Assembly: GCA_947506155.1 (NCBI GenBank)
Contig: CANNNV010000007.1
Coordinates: 1-39,611, forward strand
Length of the DNA: 39,611 nt
Source: Methylococcaceae bacterium
GTDB lineage: Bacteria; Pseudomonadota; Gammaproteobacteria; Methylococcales; Methylomonadaceae
Direction of reading: 5' to 3'
A model generated the notes under the pieces. That model was given only the letters and a program-made list of their open reading frames with translations. It did not search any database and was not told where the DNA came from. The position numbers were made by a program, and so were the translations under genes. This document shows positions 28,214-38,238 of the stretch, one piece after another (position 1 is the stretch's first letter; every line of letters starts with the position of its first letter).

Positions 28214-29605
28214 ATGGATTATTTTCCTGTATTTTTAAAGCTCAAAGACCAGGCTTGTTTGGTTGTCGGTGCCGGTGAAATCGCCGCACGAAAAATTGAA
28301 TTATTGGCACGAGCCGGCGCCAGCATTACGGTGATCGCTAGAACCATAAGCCCGATCGTATTGAACCTACAAACAACACATCAATTGACGCTGCTGCAAA
28401 AATCTTTTTGCGCGGAAGATCTGACCGAATTTAGGCTAGTGGTCTCGGCAACCGATAATACCGAAACCAATCGCCTGGTTGCCAAAACCGCAGAACAGAA
28501 AAATATTCCGGTCAATGTGGTTGATAACCCGGAACTTTGCAGCTTCATTTTTCCGGCTATTATCGACCGTTCGCCGATTATTGCGGCCGTATCCTCCGGA
28601 GGTTCTGCACCGGTGCTGGCGCGATTGCTCAGAGCTAAAATAGAAACCGTGATTCCTCCAGCTTACGGTCAACTGGCCAGTCTGGCTGATTCGTTCAGGG
28701 ATAAGGTCAAACAACATATTAAAAAACCTGCTCAACGCAGGATTTTTTGGGAAAGCATTTTACAAGGCTCGGTTGCTGAACTGGTATTTTCGGGCAAGAT
28801 GCAGCAAGCCAAACAGCAATTAGAACAAACCTTGTTGGAGCAAAAACCGGATGCCAATCTTGGCGAAGTCTATCTGATTGGCGCAGGCCCAGGCGCACCT
28901 GATCTGTTAACGTTTCGCGCACTGCGCTTGATGCAACAGGCCGACGTGATTGTTTATGACCGCCTGGTCTCGCCGGAAATTCTCGATTTGGCGCGACGGG
29001 ATGCGGAAAAAATATATGTCGGCAAACAACGCCAGGATCATGCTTTGCCGCAGGAGTCGATCAATATCCTGCTCGCTGACTTGGCTAAAGCAGGAAAGCG
29101 GGTGGTGCGCCTGAAAGGCGGCGATCCTTTCATCTTTGGTCGCGGCGGCGAAGAAATTGAAACCCTGATGCAGCAAGGCATTAATTTTCAAGTTGTTCCC
29201 GGTATTACCGCCGCTTCCGGCTGCGCAACCTATGCAGGCATTCCGCTAACTCATCGCGATCATGCGCAGTCCTGCACCTTTGTGACCGGCCACCTGAAAG
29301 ATAATTCCATCAATTTAAACTGGAAGCAACTTGCCGCGCCCAATCAAACCATCGTGATTTATATGGGACTGGTTGGTCTGAAAAAAATCTGCCAGTCTCT
29401 GATTGAACACGGCAGTCCCAAAGACTTGCCTATTGCTCTGATACAACAAGGCACTACAATCAATCAACGCGTACTTACCGGCACACTAGCGACCTTGCCA
29501 GATCAGGTTGCCAGCCAGGACATCAAGCCGCCCACGCTGATTATTATCGGCACGGTAGTAACGCTGCATGACAAATTGAGCTGGTTTAAAAGTCGCCAAG
29601 CTTAG
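28214..29605 (+). CDS. cysG: siroheme synthase (trifunctional CysG)
   Basis: MDYFPVFLKLKDQACLVVGAGEIAARKIELL plus GEVYLIGAGPGAPDLLTFRALRLMQQADVIVYDRLVSPEIL uroporphyrinogen methyltransferase domain; Met at 28214 preferred over 28160. Confidence 0.96.
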   Translation: MDYFPVFLKLKDQACLVVGAGEIAARKIELLARAGASITVIARTISPIVLNLQTTHQLTLLQKSFCAEDLTEFRLVVSATDNTETNRLVAKTAEQKNIPVNVVDNPELCSFIFPAIIDRSPIIAAVSSGGSAPVLARLLRAKIETVIPPAYGQLASLADSFRDKVKQHIKKPAQRRIFWESILQGSVAELVFSGKMQQAKQQLEQTLLEQKPDANLGEVYLIGAGPGAPDLLTFRALRLMQQADVIVYDRLVSPEILDLARRDAEKIYVGKQRQDHALPQESINILLADLAKAGKRVVRLKGGDPFIFGRGGEEIETLMQQGINFQVVPGITAASGCATYAGIPLTHRDHAQSCTFVTGHLKDNSINLNWKQLAAPNQTIVIYMGLVGLKKICQSLIEHGSPKDLPIALIQQGTTINQRVLTGTLATLPDQVASQDIKPPTLIIIGTVVTLHDKLSWFKSRQA

Positions 29606-29758
29606 ATCAAGGCCTGTGTATTGCTGATTACGGTGAAAAATAAATAAAATAATTGAATTTTGCCGTCAAATTCCCTATGCTCTCACGGCTTAGCTTTTAA
29701 CCGAACTGTTTTGTGTTTAAATGAAACAGTTTTTTACCACCACGAGGAGAAGTCAACA

Positions 29759-30097
29759 ATGAAAAAAACATTAGCTACATTAGCAGGTATTGCTTTAATT
29801 ACTTTAAGCGGCTCAGTATTTGCCGACGAAGCCAGTGATGTCGGTAAGAAAATTTACGAACGCGCTTTTGGTCGCGGTTGCGGAACTTGCCATGACATCG
29901 CGTCAAATCCACAATTAACGGCTTTAATCAAAGCCGGCTCACTGGACAGAGCAAAATTTGAAAATGTTCTTAAAGAAGGCAAAGGCGGCATGCCGAAAGC
30001 CATCGCTGAAATCATGAAAAACCCAGCGGTTGTAAAAGCTGGATACGGCGAAGATCAAGCAGTTGATGCGTTGTATAAATTTCTGGGCGGCAACTAA
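29759..30097 (+). CDS. periplasmic monoheme c-type cytochrome
   Basis: Signal peptide MKKTLATLAGIALITLSGSVFA, single CGTCH heme motif, candidate axial Met in GGMPKAI; start taken at 29759. Confidence 0.88.
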   Translation: MKKTLATLAGIALITLSGSVFADEASDVGKKIYERAFGRGCGTCHDIASNPQLTALIKAGSLDRAKFENVLKEGKGGMPKAIAEIMKNPAVVKAGYGEDQAVDALYKFLGGN

Positions 30098-30120
30098 AGC
30101 CGGATAAGGCAACACAAAAA

Positions 30121-30154
30121 AGCCGCCCCAATCATAGACTGGGGCGGCTTTTTT
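30121..30154 (+). terminator. Rho-independent terminator
   Basis: AGCCGCCCCAatcatagacTGGGGCGGCTTTTTT. Confidence 0.9.
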
Positions 30155-30165
30155 GCATCTAAAAA

Positions 30166-30753
30166 CTAATCCTTACCCAAATAAGTTTTTTTGCTTTCTG
30201 TGTAAGGCAAGCGGTTACGATTTTTAATCCAGATGCCGGCAACGGCGGCCAGCATCAAGCCGCAAGAGGCTAAACTCATATAAATTAAACCTTTTAAATG
30301 AGACATTTCTTGCATTAATTGCTCATTGGAAATAACTGGCTTGTCTTTGCTAGGCTCTGAATAGGAGCGAAGAACCTTAAGATCGGTTTTTAATTCTTCT
30401 ATCATGCCTATAGAACTGGAAACAGAACCGACTCTAATACCTTCTTCCAGCGCGTTTAATTTACTTTCAATGGAACCACTGACTAGGCCGACTAACTGCC
30501 CTTTCAGTGCATTAACTTCTGCCGATAGCACAGGATTTTTCTCAGCGGCATAGGTTGCGGTCTGATAACGATTGATAAAGCTGTCTGTCGGAATTAATAA
30601 AAAGCCCGCTATGACAACGACAACCATCAGAGAACAAACGACAATCAGTAGCCATCGGTTAACTTTCATTAAGCTCTGGTGTGTGGGCGCACTTTGCAAA
30701 AGCTTGCCCGGAAATATTTCCACCACTGAAGATGCCTTGTCTCTATCGCTCAT
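30166..30753 (-). CDS. membrane protein of unknown function with two TM helices and a central periplasmic/coiled segment
   Basis: TM-like WLLIVVCSLMVVVVIAGFLLI and GLIYMSLASCGLMLAAVAGIWI. Confidence 0.7.
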   Translation of the reverse strand: MSDRDKASSVVEIFPGKLLQSAPTHQSLMKVNRWLLIVVCSLMVVVVIAGFLLIPTDSFINRYQTATYAAEKNPVLSAEVNALKGQLVGLVSGSIESKLNALEEGIRVGSVSSSIGMIEELKTDLKVLRSYSEPSKDKPVISNEQLMQEMSHLKGLIYMSLASCGLMLAAVAGIWIKNRNRLPYTESKKTYLGKD

Positions 30754-30820
30754 GTGTACGTCTCCTCAAACCAGGCGCCCATTAAAACCGCCCTACTGCC
30801 ATGTTATTATTTTTATATCG

Positions 30821-30848
30821 CTGTAGGAGCAAATTTATGGCCCTACAG
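30821..30848. repeat. REP-like short hairpin
   Basis: CTGTAGG…CCTACAG with TGTAGGaGC similarity to the TGTAGGGGCGA-type repeats in this window. Confidence 0.45.
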
Positions 30849-31025
30849 GCCTCTTATGTACGTTACAAGTAATGCCACGTAGTCTTCAATTATACAAGTT
30901 TAATGCGGAAAATCTTGTAGTTTATTGAGGGCGACCTTATCAAGGCGACCCAGCGGATCGCCCCACAAAGTCGAAGGCGCTGTGGCCGGTTGCGTTGAAA
31001 CCGGTTGAACTGAAATCGCGTCGCC

Positions 31026-32240
31026 CTACATAACGCGCTTGGCAGCGGCTATCCGCATTCTTAACGCATTCAGTTTGATGAAGCCTTCGGCATCTTTTTG
31101 ATTGTAGGCGCCACCGTCTTCTTCAAAAGTCGCAATACTTTCATCGAACAAGCTGTCAGTTTTGGACGCCCGGCCTACGACTACGACATTGCCTTTGTAA
31201 AGTTTAAGTCTGACTTTGCCGTTAACATTGGCCTGAGAGGCATCGATCATGGTTTGCATCATGACTCGCTCAGGACTCCACCAGTAACCGTTATAAATCA
31301 AAGACGCATAACGCGGCATCAATTCATCTTTTAAATGCGCTACTTCTCGATCCAGGGTTAAGGATTCAATGGCCCTATGTCCTTTCAACATAACGGTACC
31401 GGCCGGGGTTTCATAACAGCCGCGTGATTTCATGCCGACATAGCGATTTTCGACGATGTCCAAACGGCCTATGCCGTTAGCGCCAGCAATTTTATTTAGC
31501 TGCTCCAGAACCGTCGCAGGCGAGCAAGCTACGTCATCAATCGCAACAATATCACCTTTAGCATAGGTCAGCTCCAGGTAAACCGGCTGATCGGGCGCAG
31601 CTTCGGGAGCAACCGTCCAGCGCCACATGTCTTCTTCAGGCTCGGCCCAGGGGTCTTCAAGTATCCTACCTTCATAAGAAATATGCAGCAAATTGGCATC
31701 CATCGAATAAGGCGAGGTTTTGCCTTTTTTCATTTCCACCGGAATATTGTGCTTTTCGGCATAATCTAGCAAAGTTTGCCGGGACGTTAAATCCCATTCT
31801 CGCCAAGGCGCAATAACATGAATATCCGGACGCAAGGCATAAGCGCCCAGTTCAAAGCGCACCTGGTCATTGCCTTTGCCGGTTGCGCCATGAGAAATCG
31901 CATTTGCGCCGGTTTCATTGGCAATTTCAATCAAGCGCTTGGCGATTAAAGGACGCGCTATCGAGGTGCCCAGCAAATATTCACCTTCATAAACGGTATT
32001 GGCGCGAAACATTGGAAACACGTAATCACGCGCAAACTCTTCCCGCAAATCTTCGATATAAATATCTTTAATGCCCATAGCCTGAGCTTTGGCGCGTGCC
32101 GGCTCGACTTCTTCGCCTTGTCCTAAATCAGCGGTAAAGGTAACGACTTCACAGTCATAAACATCCTGCAACCACTTGAGAATAACGGAAGTATCCAAAC
32201 CTCCAGAATACGCCAATACTACTTTATTAATTTCCGACAT
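31026..32240 (-). CDS. argG: argininosuccinate synthase
   Basis: [57 protein letters not shown]. Confidence 0.98.
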   Translation of the reverse strand: MSEINKVVLAYSGGLDTSVILKWLQDVYDCEVVTFTADLGQGEEVEPARAKAQAMGIKDIYIEDLREEFARDYVFPMFRANTVYEGEYLLGTSIARPLIAKRLIEIANETGANAISHGATGKGNDQVRFELGAYALRPDIHVIAPWREWDLTSRQTLLDYAEKHNIPVEMKKGKTSPYSMDANLLHISYEGRILEDPWAEPEEDMWRWTVAPEAAPDQPVYLELTYAKGDIVAIDDVACSPATVLEQLNKIAGANGIGRLDIVENRYVGMKSRGCYETPAGTVMLKGHRAIESLTLDREVAHLKDELMPRYASLIYNGYWWSPERVMMQTMIDASQANVNGKVRLKLYKGNVVVVGRASKTDSLFDESIATFEEDGGAYNQKDAEGFIKLNALRMRIAAAKRVM

Positions 32241-32371
32241 AACGCCTATACCCTGAGTTAAAAATGTTGCAAATTATACCGGAAAACAACTATTTCAACA
32301 GCAAAGCTATTTTTCAGTAATTCCGGGTAGGGTATAGCTAGGTAGCACGAAAATATTTTTATACTAAAGGC

Positions 32372-32399
32372 TAAAGTTTTTTACAATCTGCACCGTTAG
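32372..32399 (+). promoter_or_regulatory. possible sigma28-type flagellar promoter
   Basis: TAAA-N16-ACCGTTAG resembles the enterobacterial consensus TAAA-N15-GCCGATAA, one base longer and with mismatches. Confidence 0.3.
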
Positions 32400-32537
32400 G
32401 TGAATAGGAGCGAAAAATAATAAACTTCAAATTATATGAGTGATGTCGAACGTATTTTAAGTTACTGATCGAATTAGCTTTTAACAAACCGCCTTCGGGT
32501 AAAAACGTTATTTAATTTAATTAAAAGGAATACTACC

Positions 32538-33665
32538 ATGTCAGGCCTAACTTCATTGTCGTCTACATTAACCGGTGCAGTCAACGACACTCAATCAAAA
32601 ATCAATACTACCCAAACTCAGTTGGCAACCAATAAAAAAACATTGGATCCAGCTCAGCAAGGTGTAGTTACCCGGTTAACCGCTCAGGTATCTGGTTTTG
32701 CGGCGGCAAAGAGTAACATTACCCAAGCTCAAAGTGTTATTAACGTTGCGCAAACCGGATTAACGTCTATTTCTGAGATGCTAACCACCATGCAGACTAT
32801 GGCAACTAAAGCCAGTACTGCCGGGGTAACTGCGTCAGATGCGGCCAGTTATCAAGCTACTTTTTCCAGTCTGGCCTCGCAAATTCAGAGTATTGCCGCC
32901 AGCGCCTCGGTGAATGGCGCGAATTTGTTATCCGGTGCCACGCCTCTTTCTGTTCAAACCGGCTTAGATTCGGACCCAGCTTCTAAAACGACAGTAAATT
33001 CTTTGAATGTAAGTGCTTTATTAGTGACAAATACAGTGGGTACCATTGTGGGTGACTCTGCCGCTAATACTGCTCTTTCTGCTACGGCTGCTACCGATGC
33101 CACTGCGGCGGCGGCAGCTGTTACTGCGGGTGTCACAGATGGAGGTACAGCCCCCCAAGCAGCGTTAATTGCATCTACGGCAGTTGCTCTTGCTAGGGCC
33201 GATGCTATTAGTATTGCTGGTGGTGGTGTCGCACAAGCTGCTGGTGAAGCTGAGTTTGATGCAGCGGCTGCCGCTATCACGGCCTATTCTGGTGCAACAC
33301 CAGCGACTGCTGCCGCTATTGCATCTACTGCGGTTACTGCAGACCTTTCTGCTGCGGCAGCTCCTATTGACATAACCACTGCCGCCGGCGCCCAAAGAGC
33401 TTTGGATCAGTTAACCTCAGATCTTGCAACGGTGTCTGCAGGTCAATCAACGCTTTCTGCTAGTAACGTCGGTTTGACCTCTCAATCAGCAATGGCTGAC
33501 AATCTGGGGGTGAATTTACAAAACACTATAGATTCTATCCAAAAACCGGATCAGGCGGCTTTACAAATTCAGCTGACGCAATTGAATAATCAGGCAACCG
33601 TTGACTTTTATTTGATTAGCCAAATGAATACTGCTTCGCAAGCTGTGTTGTCACTGTTTAGATAA
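32538..33665 (+). CDS. atypical flagellin (D1-type termini, Ala/Thr-rich central region)
   Basis: N-terminal QSVINVAQTGLTSISEMLTTMQTMATKAS and SVNGANLLSG; C-terminal LQIQLTQLNNQATVDFYLISQMNTASQAVLSLFR. Confidence 0.8.
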   Translation: MSGLTSLSSTLTGAVNDTQSKINTTQTQLATNKKTLDPAQQGVVTRLTAQVSGFAAAKSNITQAQSVINVAQTGLTSISEMLTTMQTMATKASTAGVTASDAASYQATFSSLASQIQSIAASASVNGANLLSGATPLSVQTGLDSDPASKTTVNSLNVSALLVTNTVGTIVGDSAANTALSATAATDATAAAAAVTAGVTDGGTAPQAALIASTAVALARADAISIAGGGVAQAAGEAEFDAAAAAITAYSGATPATAAAIASTAVTADLSAAAAPIDITTAAGAQRALDQLTSDLATVSAGQSTLSASNVGLTSQSAMADNLGVNLQNTIDSIQKPDQAALQIQLTQLNNQATVDFYLISQMNTASQAVLSLFR

Positions 33666-33942
33666 GCTATCACGTTTGGGCGACTTGAGGTTGTTGTATA
33701 GAGCGTAATTTACTAACATAAGCTACCTATTGTTGATAAAACTAAAGACTTACAAAGTGGTTTGACAAACAGAATATTTCACTTAAAATTGTAAACGCTT
33801 AACTACTTGTACCTTTTGGCGAGAACCAAGCCCTGGTAGTTAACAAAGCGGAACCTGTTTATTGCAGGTTCCCTTGGTAGATACACCCCACGTTTTTAAC
33901 GTGGCAGTTAACGAAAGTTAAGAAAAAAGTATCGGAGGTTTT

Positions 33943-34332
33943 ATGTATGATAAAAATCCATTAAATGCGTATAGGGATATGAATAGCCAGTATCTTACTG
34001 ATACTGATTTTGAAAAAAAATGGTATGAATCCGTGATTATGCGGCTGCAACTGATTCAAAATGCGCAATTTAATCCAGTAGAAGTGCATATCAAGCTGAT
34101 TGAAGTTGCCGATGGCTTGAGCTGGATACAGGAAAATTTAAACGAAAGATTGAGCCCAGAGCATAAGGCTATCTTAAAAAAAATTTACAGTAATAATATC
34201 TACATTATCAATGGCGCGATTGCGACCAAAAATATGAGCTATCTCGATATTGTAATTGACTCGTTAAAAACAGTGATGGAGCCTTATTACAAAAAAGAAC
34301 GTTCTGCTATGGAAAATACACAGCCCGCCTAA
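33943..34332 (+). CDS. FliS-like flagellin chaperone (divergent)
   Basis: 129 aa helical protein downstream of flagellin; NPLNAYRDMNSQYL N-terminus and general FliS-like pattern; good RBS (CGGAGG). Confidence 0.55.
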   Translation: MYDKNPLNAYRDMNSQYLTDTDFEKKWYESVIMRLQLIQNAQFNPVEVHIKLIEVADGLSWIQENLNERLSPEHKAILKKIYSNNIYIINGAIATKNMSYLDIVIDSLKTVMEPYYKKERSAMENTQPA

Positions 34333-34341
34333 AGCGAGGCA

Positions 34342-34365
34342 CCCCGTCCGTAACGTTGGACGGGG
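34342..34365. terminator. hairpin between convergent genes, probable terminator
   Basis: CCCCGTCCgtaacgttGGACGGGG. Confidence 0.65.
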
Positions 34366-34375
34366 CCTACGGCAA

Positions 34376-34693
34376 TCACGACAGGTTTTTCTTCGCTGAA
34401 AAAACCTGTCCAGTGATGGCTTCGATGGCGGCAATCAGCGTGCTTAATTTCCCCATCTCCTCTAATTTCTTCAATTCCAGCTCCAGCTCTAATGCCGTCA
34501 ACTTGGCTTTTGATGAAAAAACTTGCCCAGTGATATCTTCTATTGCTGTAACCAGGCTGTCTAGTTTTTCCAAATCATCTAGTTTCTTTAAATCCAGCTC
34601 CAATTCCAGTGCTGCTAGCTCATCTAATGCACTGGATTCTAAAACCAACTCCTCAAACGCCTTAAACTCTAAATCAACCTGATTGGTATTCAA
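34376..34693 (-). CDS. small acidic helical protein of two 39-aa repeats, unknown function (TTG start)
   Basis: AALELELDLKKLDDLEKLDSLVTAIEDITGQVFSSKAKL / TALELELELKKLEEMGKLSTLIAAIEAITGQVFSAKKNL; AAAGGAG SD upstream of the TTG. Confidence 0.7.
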   Translation of the reverse strand: MNTNQVDLEFKAFEELVLESSALDELAALELELDLKKLDDLEKLDSLVTAIEDITGQVFSSKAKLTALELELELKKLEEMGKLSTLIAAIEAITGQVFSAKKNLS

Positions 34694-34738
34694 TGTCTTC
34701 TCCTTTAAAATGTTGCATTAAGTTTTGTAACCGGCGTA

Positions 34739-35521
34739 CTACGGAACGACTCGTGTGATTTGCCGTAACATCTGCATGCTTTCGTTGAGCATATTGAGCA
34801 TAGGCGTAGTCAAATAGGGCAAGATGAAGTAAATCATGCTGTAGCCGACTACTAAGGTCAGCGGAAAGCCTATACCAAATAGATTCAGTTGTGGCGCGGC
34901 GCGGGTTAACACTCCTAGCGCCATGTTAGTGATCAATAAAGCCGTGACCACAGGCATGGACAGTTGCAGGCCTATGCTGAATATCCGCGCCCCCCAATAA
35001 GCCAGTTGTTGGAACCCTGGCGCTCCCATCGTGCCCCGGCCAATGGGCAAGCTGGTAAAGCTTCCCACCAAACTATCAATCAACAGTAAATGAAGGTCAC
35101 ACGCCAGAAACATCTGTAACAGCAGCAGCGACAAAAATTGGCTGATAGAGGATGAGCGTCCCTTGGATTGTGGATCAAAAAAAGTGGCGAAACCCAAGCC
35201 CATACTCATGCTCATCATTTCGCCGGCCAGTTCTACACCGGTGAAAATAATGCGTAAAACAAATCCAATAGAGACACCAATGATGAATTGCTGAATCAAA
35301 ATCAGTATGCCGGCGTAGGACATTGGATCTTGTTCAGCAAAAGGCGGAAGACTCGGAGCAATCAGTAGCGTAATGGCAAAACCGAGTGCCACCCGGATTC
35401 GGATAGGAATGCTGTTATTGCTTAAAAACGGAGCGCTGCTAAATACCCCCAGTATGCGGGTCATAGGCCAATAAAAACCACTGACGCCGTTGTATAACTG
35501 GGTGGTGGTGATTTCAATCAT
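34739..35521 (-). CDS. fliR: flagellar export apparatus protein FliR
   Basis: 260 aa multi-TM protein; FliR position after fliPQ. Confidence 0.95.
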   Translation of the reverse strand: MIEITTTQLYNGVSGFYWPMTRILGVFSSAPFLSNNSIPIRIRVALGFAITLLIAPSLPPFAEQDPMSYAGILILIQQFIIGVSIGFVLRIIFTGVELAGEMMSMSMGLGFATFFDPQSKGRSSSISQFLSLLLLQMFLACDLHLLLIDSLVGSFTSLPIGRGTMGAPGFQQLAYWGARIFSIGLQLSMPVVTALLITNMALGVLTRAAPQLNLFGIGFPLTLVVGYSMIYFILPYLTTPMLNMLNESMQMLRQITRVVP

Positions 35522-35526
35522 CAGAA

Positions 35527-35796
35527 TTATCCAACCAAATTGGGAATATTGGTCAGCATGGTGCGCAAGTAGTCCGTGAGAATTGATAATATCCAGGGAC
35601 CTGCGACGATCAGAACAACAAAGATACCCAGCAGTTTGGGAATAAATGAAAGCGTTGCTTCGTTGATCTGTGTGGCGGCTTGAAAAATACTGATAATCAA
35701 GCCGATAACCAACGCTGTCAATAACAGCGGTGCCGACACCAGTAAGGTAACTTCAATCGCGTGGCGTCCCATGGACATGACGAGTTCGGGAGTCAT
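35527..35796 (-). CDS. fliQ: flagellar export apparatus protein FliQ
   Basis: 89 aa; TPELVMSMGRHAIEVTLLVSAPLL…ISIFQAATQINEATLSFIPKL. Confidence 0.97.
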   Translation of the reverse strand: MTPELVMSMGRHAIEVTLLVSAPLLLTALVIGLIISIFQAATQINEATLSFIPKLLGIFVVLIVAGPWILSILTDYLRTMLTNIPNLVG

Positions 35797-35805
35797 AATA
35801 GGTGC

Positions 35806-36546
35806 TTAGGCAAAGCTTTGCCCCAGAGAGCCCAGTAATAATTGCCAGCCATCGACTAATACAAATAGCATAATCTTAAGCGGCAAAGACACGATGGACG
35901 GCGATACCATCATCATTCCCATTGCCATCAGGACGCTGGCTACCACCATGTCTACGATCAAAAAAGGAATAAATACGGCAAAGCCGATTTGAAAAGCCGT
36001 TTTGAGTTCGCTAGTGGCAAAGGCTGGCACCAGGATTGAAAAGGGAACGTCTTCCGCGCTTTGTAACGGGGCTGTATTAGCTAGTTTTACATATAAGGCC
36101 AAATCAGCTTTACGTGTTTGCCTAAGCATAAAAGCTTTCAACGGTGTGCCGCCGATTTCCAATGCCTGGACTACAGTGATTTTGTTTTCTGACAAAGGCT
36201 GGTAAGCCTCAGTATAAATTTTGTCGATGATAGGACTCATAACAAAAAGCGTCAAAAATAGCGCCAAACCGATCATGACCTGATTCGGCGGCGTACCTTG
36301 CGTGCCCAGCGCCATGCGTAGCAGCGATAGCACAATAATGATACGAGTAAAGCTGGTCATCATTAGCACCACTGCCGGCAAAAAAGACAGCGAGGTTAAC
36401 AGCAGTAACAGTTCCAATTCCAGGCTGTAGGCTTGGCCGCCGCCGGCAAGAGGTGAAGCATTAACGATAGGCAACGCTGCATCAGCAACCATCGGCAGCA
36501 GCAAGACTGCGCAGCAGGCCAGCAGGCGAATTTGGCTAACTCTCAT
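35806..36546 (-). CDS. fliP: flagellar export apparatus protein FliP
   Basis: [41 protein letters not shown]-terminal [15 protein letters not shown]. Confidence 0.98.
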   Translation of the reverse strand: MRVSQIRLLACCAVLLLPMVADAALPIVNASPLAGGGQAYSLELELLLLLTSLSFLPAVVLMMTSFTRIIIVLSLLRMALGTQGTPPNQVMIGLALFLTLFVMSPIIDKIYTEAYQPLSENKITVVQALEIGGTPLKAFMLRQTRKADLALYVKLANTAPLQSAEDVPFSILVPAFATSELKTAFQIGFAVFIPFLIVDMVVASVLMAMGMMMVSPSIVSLPLKIMLFVLVDGWQLLLGSLGQSFA

Positions 36547-36850
36547 TGCGCATGACCTTGTATTTTTCTAGCCAGGATTGAGCAAGTTGCGGCTCGACAA
36601 CAGGCGGTGAAGGCAAGTGCAGCAAGGTGTTGACTTGCCCAGGAGCAACGCCCAAAACCAACCACTGCCCGTCTACCTCCAGCACCACTACACGTTCGCG
36701 TTGGCCTACAGCAATTGAAGCCTGAAGCGTCAGCAAGGACTTGCTACCTAGGCGTGGTTTGCTCAACTTTTGCAACAACCAGGCGGCACTGGCGAGCAAC
36801 GCCAATACCAGAGCCAACGGTAGCAAGGCATGTAAGTAATCCTGTATCAT
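36536..36850 (-). CDS. fliO: flagellar biosynthetic protein FliO
   Basis: N-terminal TM followed by [33 protein letters not shown]; between fliN and fliP. Confidence 0.9.
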   Translation of the reverse strand: MIQDYLHALLPLALVLALLASAAWLLQKLSKPRLGSKSLLTLQASIAVGQRERVVVLEVDGQWLVLGVAPGQVNTLLHLPSPPVVEPQLAQSWLEKYKVMRNES

Positions 36851-37248
36851 CGGTTCAATTTATTGATGCGTTCAGCGGGACTGGTGATGTCAGCTAAACG
36901 TATGCCATATTTATCATTGACCACGACCACCTCGCCATGCGCAATAAGACAGCCATTGATCAGAACATCCAGTGATTCACCGGCCAAACCTTCGAGTTCA
37001 ATGACTGAACCTTGCGTCAGTTGCAGTAAATTTTTAATCACGATCTTAGTGCGACCTAACTCAACCGTGAGCTGTACCGGAATATTTAAAATAGAGCTAA
37101 TGTCAGGGTGTGAGGCGCTCTGGATAGGGTTATTTTCCAAACTCTTAAATATGTCGGGATCCGCTTTTTCAAAGCTCTGAGAAAAGTCGCCTTCTGCCTG
37201 CTCGGAAAGGGCAGCACTCCAGTCATCTTCCATATTTTGTTCAGCCAT
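36847..37248 (-). CDS. fliN: flagellar motor switch protein FliN
   Basis: ILNIPVQLTVELGRTKIVIKNLLQLTQGSVIELEGLAGESLDVLINGCLIAHGEVVVVNDKYGIRLADI; likely start MAEQNMEDDW at 37248. Confidence 0.97.
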   Translation of the reverse strand: MAEQNMEDDWSAALSEQAEGDFSQSFEKADPDIFKSLENNPIQSASHPDISSILNIPVQLTVELGRTKIVIKNLLQLTQGSVIELEGLAGESLDVLINGCLIAHGEVVVVNDKYGIRLADITSPAERINKLNR

Positions 37249-38236
37249 GTGATACTCCTTGGACAAATGGGTCCAGATCTTTAATTAATTTTTCGACACG
37301 CAACGCATATTGACCATTGAGCTTGCCATAGCTGCAAGCCATAATGGGTACGTTATCGGCCTTTAGTTCGATAATTTCCGGCATAGTTATTGGGATGATA
37401 TCCCCGACTTTCATGTTTAAAACGTTGAGTAAAGAAAAAGGGATGGTGCATAAATCAGCAACAATCTCGACTTCGGCGGTTTGAATTTTCTGCCCGAGTA
37501 GAGCAGTCCATCGATTGTCATGCAACGTATCACTGTGCATACTGTAGCGCAAAAGATCGCCGATCGGTTCCAGCATGCTGTAGGGCATACAAATGTGCAT
37601 CTCACCATCAGCGCCACCCAAATCAATGCGAAAAGTTGTTACCACCACAATTTCATTGGGGGTGGCGATATTAGCAAATTGTGGATTCATTTCACTACGA
37701 ATGAATTCTAGCTCGACCGCATAAATCATCTCCCAGGACTTGGCAAGGTTTTCAGAAATAATAGCCAGTACACGTTGGATAATGCGCTGCTCGGTTTGGG
37801 AAAAGTCACGCCCTTCAATACGAGTCTGAATAGTGCCATTACCACCAAAAAAATAATCGACGAATAGGAATACCAAATAAGGGTCCATGACCACCAGTGC
37901 GGTTCCTAGCAGTGGCTTGATGCGTACTAGGTTCAAATTGGTAGGTACCACCAGATGGCGCAGGAACTCACTGTATTTACTGGTGCGTATTGGGCCTACT
38001 GACACGTCAGCAGTCCGGCGCAAAAAGCCGTACAAAGAGGTGCGAAGTAATCGGGCAAAACGCTCATTAATCAATTCCAGCGATGGCATACGGCCGCGTA
38101 CGATACGCTCCTGCGTAGCCATGTTGTAAACGCGTGCAGCGGAGGAATCGATCACCTCAACTGGATCATCCAGTTCGCCAGTTACACCTTGAAGTAGCGT
38201 GTCAATTTCATCCTGGGAAAGGAATTTTTCGTCCAT
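37241..38236 (-). CDS. fliM: flagellar motor switch protein FliM
   Basis: FLSQDEIDTLLQGV N-terminus, ERIVRGRMPSLELINERFARLLRTSL. Confidence 0.98.
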   Translation of the reverse strand: MDEKFLSQDEIDTLLQGVTGELDDPVEVIDSSAARVYNMATQERIVRGRMPSLELINERFARLLRTSLYGFLRRTADVSVGPIRTSKYSEFLRHLVVPTNLNLVRIKPLLGTALVVMDPYLVFLFVDYFFGGNGTIQTRIEGRDFSQTEQRIIQRVLAIISENLAKSWEMIYAVELEFIRSEMNPQFANIATPNEIVVVTTFRIDLGGADGEMHICMPYSMLEPIGDLLRYSMHSDTLHDNRWTALLGQKIQTAEVEIVADLCTIPFSLLNVLNMKVGDIIPITMPEIIELKADNVPIMACSYGKLNGQYALRVEKLIKDLDPFVQGVSHG

Positions 38237-38238
38237 GA

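Noticed and set aside
32954-33395. ORFs overlapping the flagellin centre (32954..33280 -, 33165..33395 -, 33169..33375 +)
   Set aside because: Generated by GCN/ACN-rich low-complexity coding sequence of the flagellin.
34356-34682. Plus-strand ORF 34356..34682 (Ser-rich)
   Set aside because: Antisense to the 39-aa-repeat protein, which has a proper Shine-Dalgarno sequence and coding-like composition; Ser-rich mirror is an artefact.
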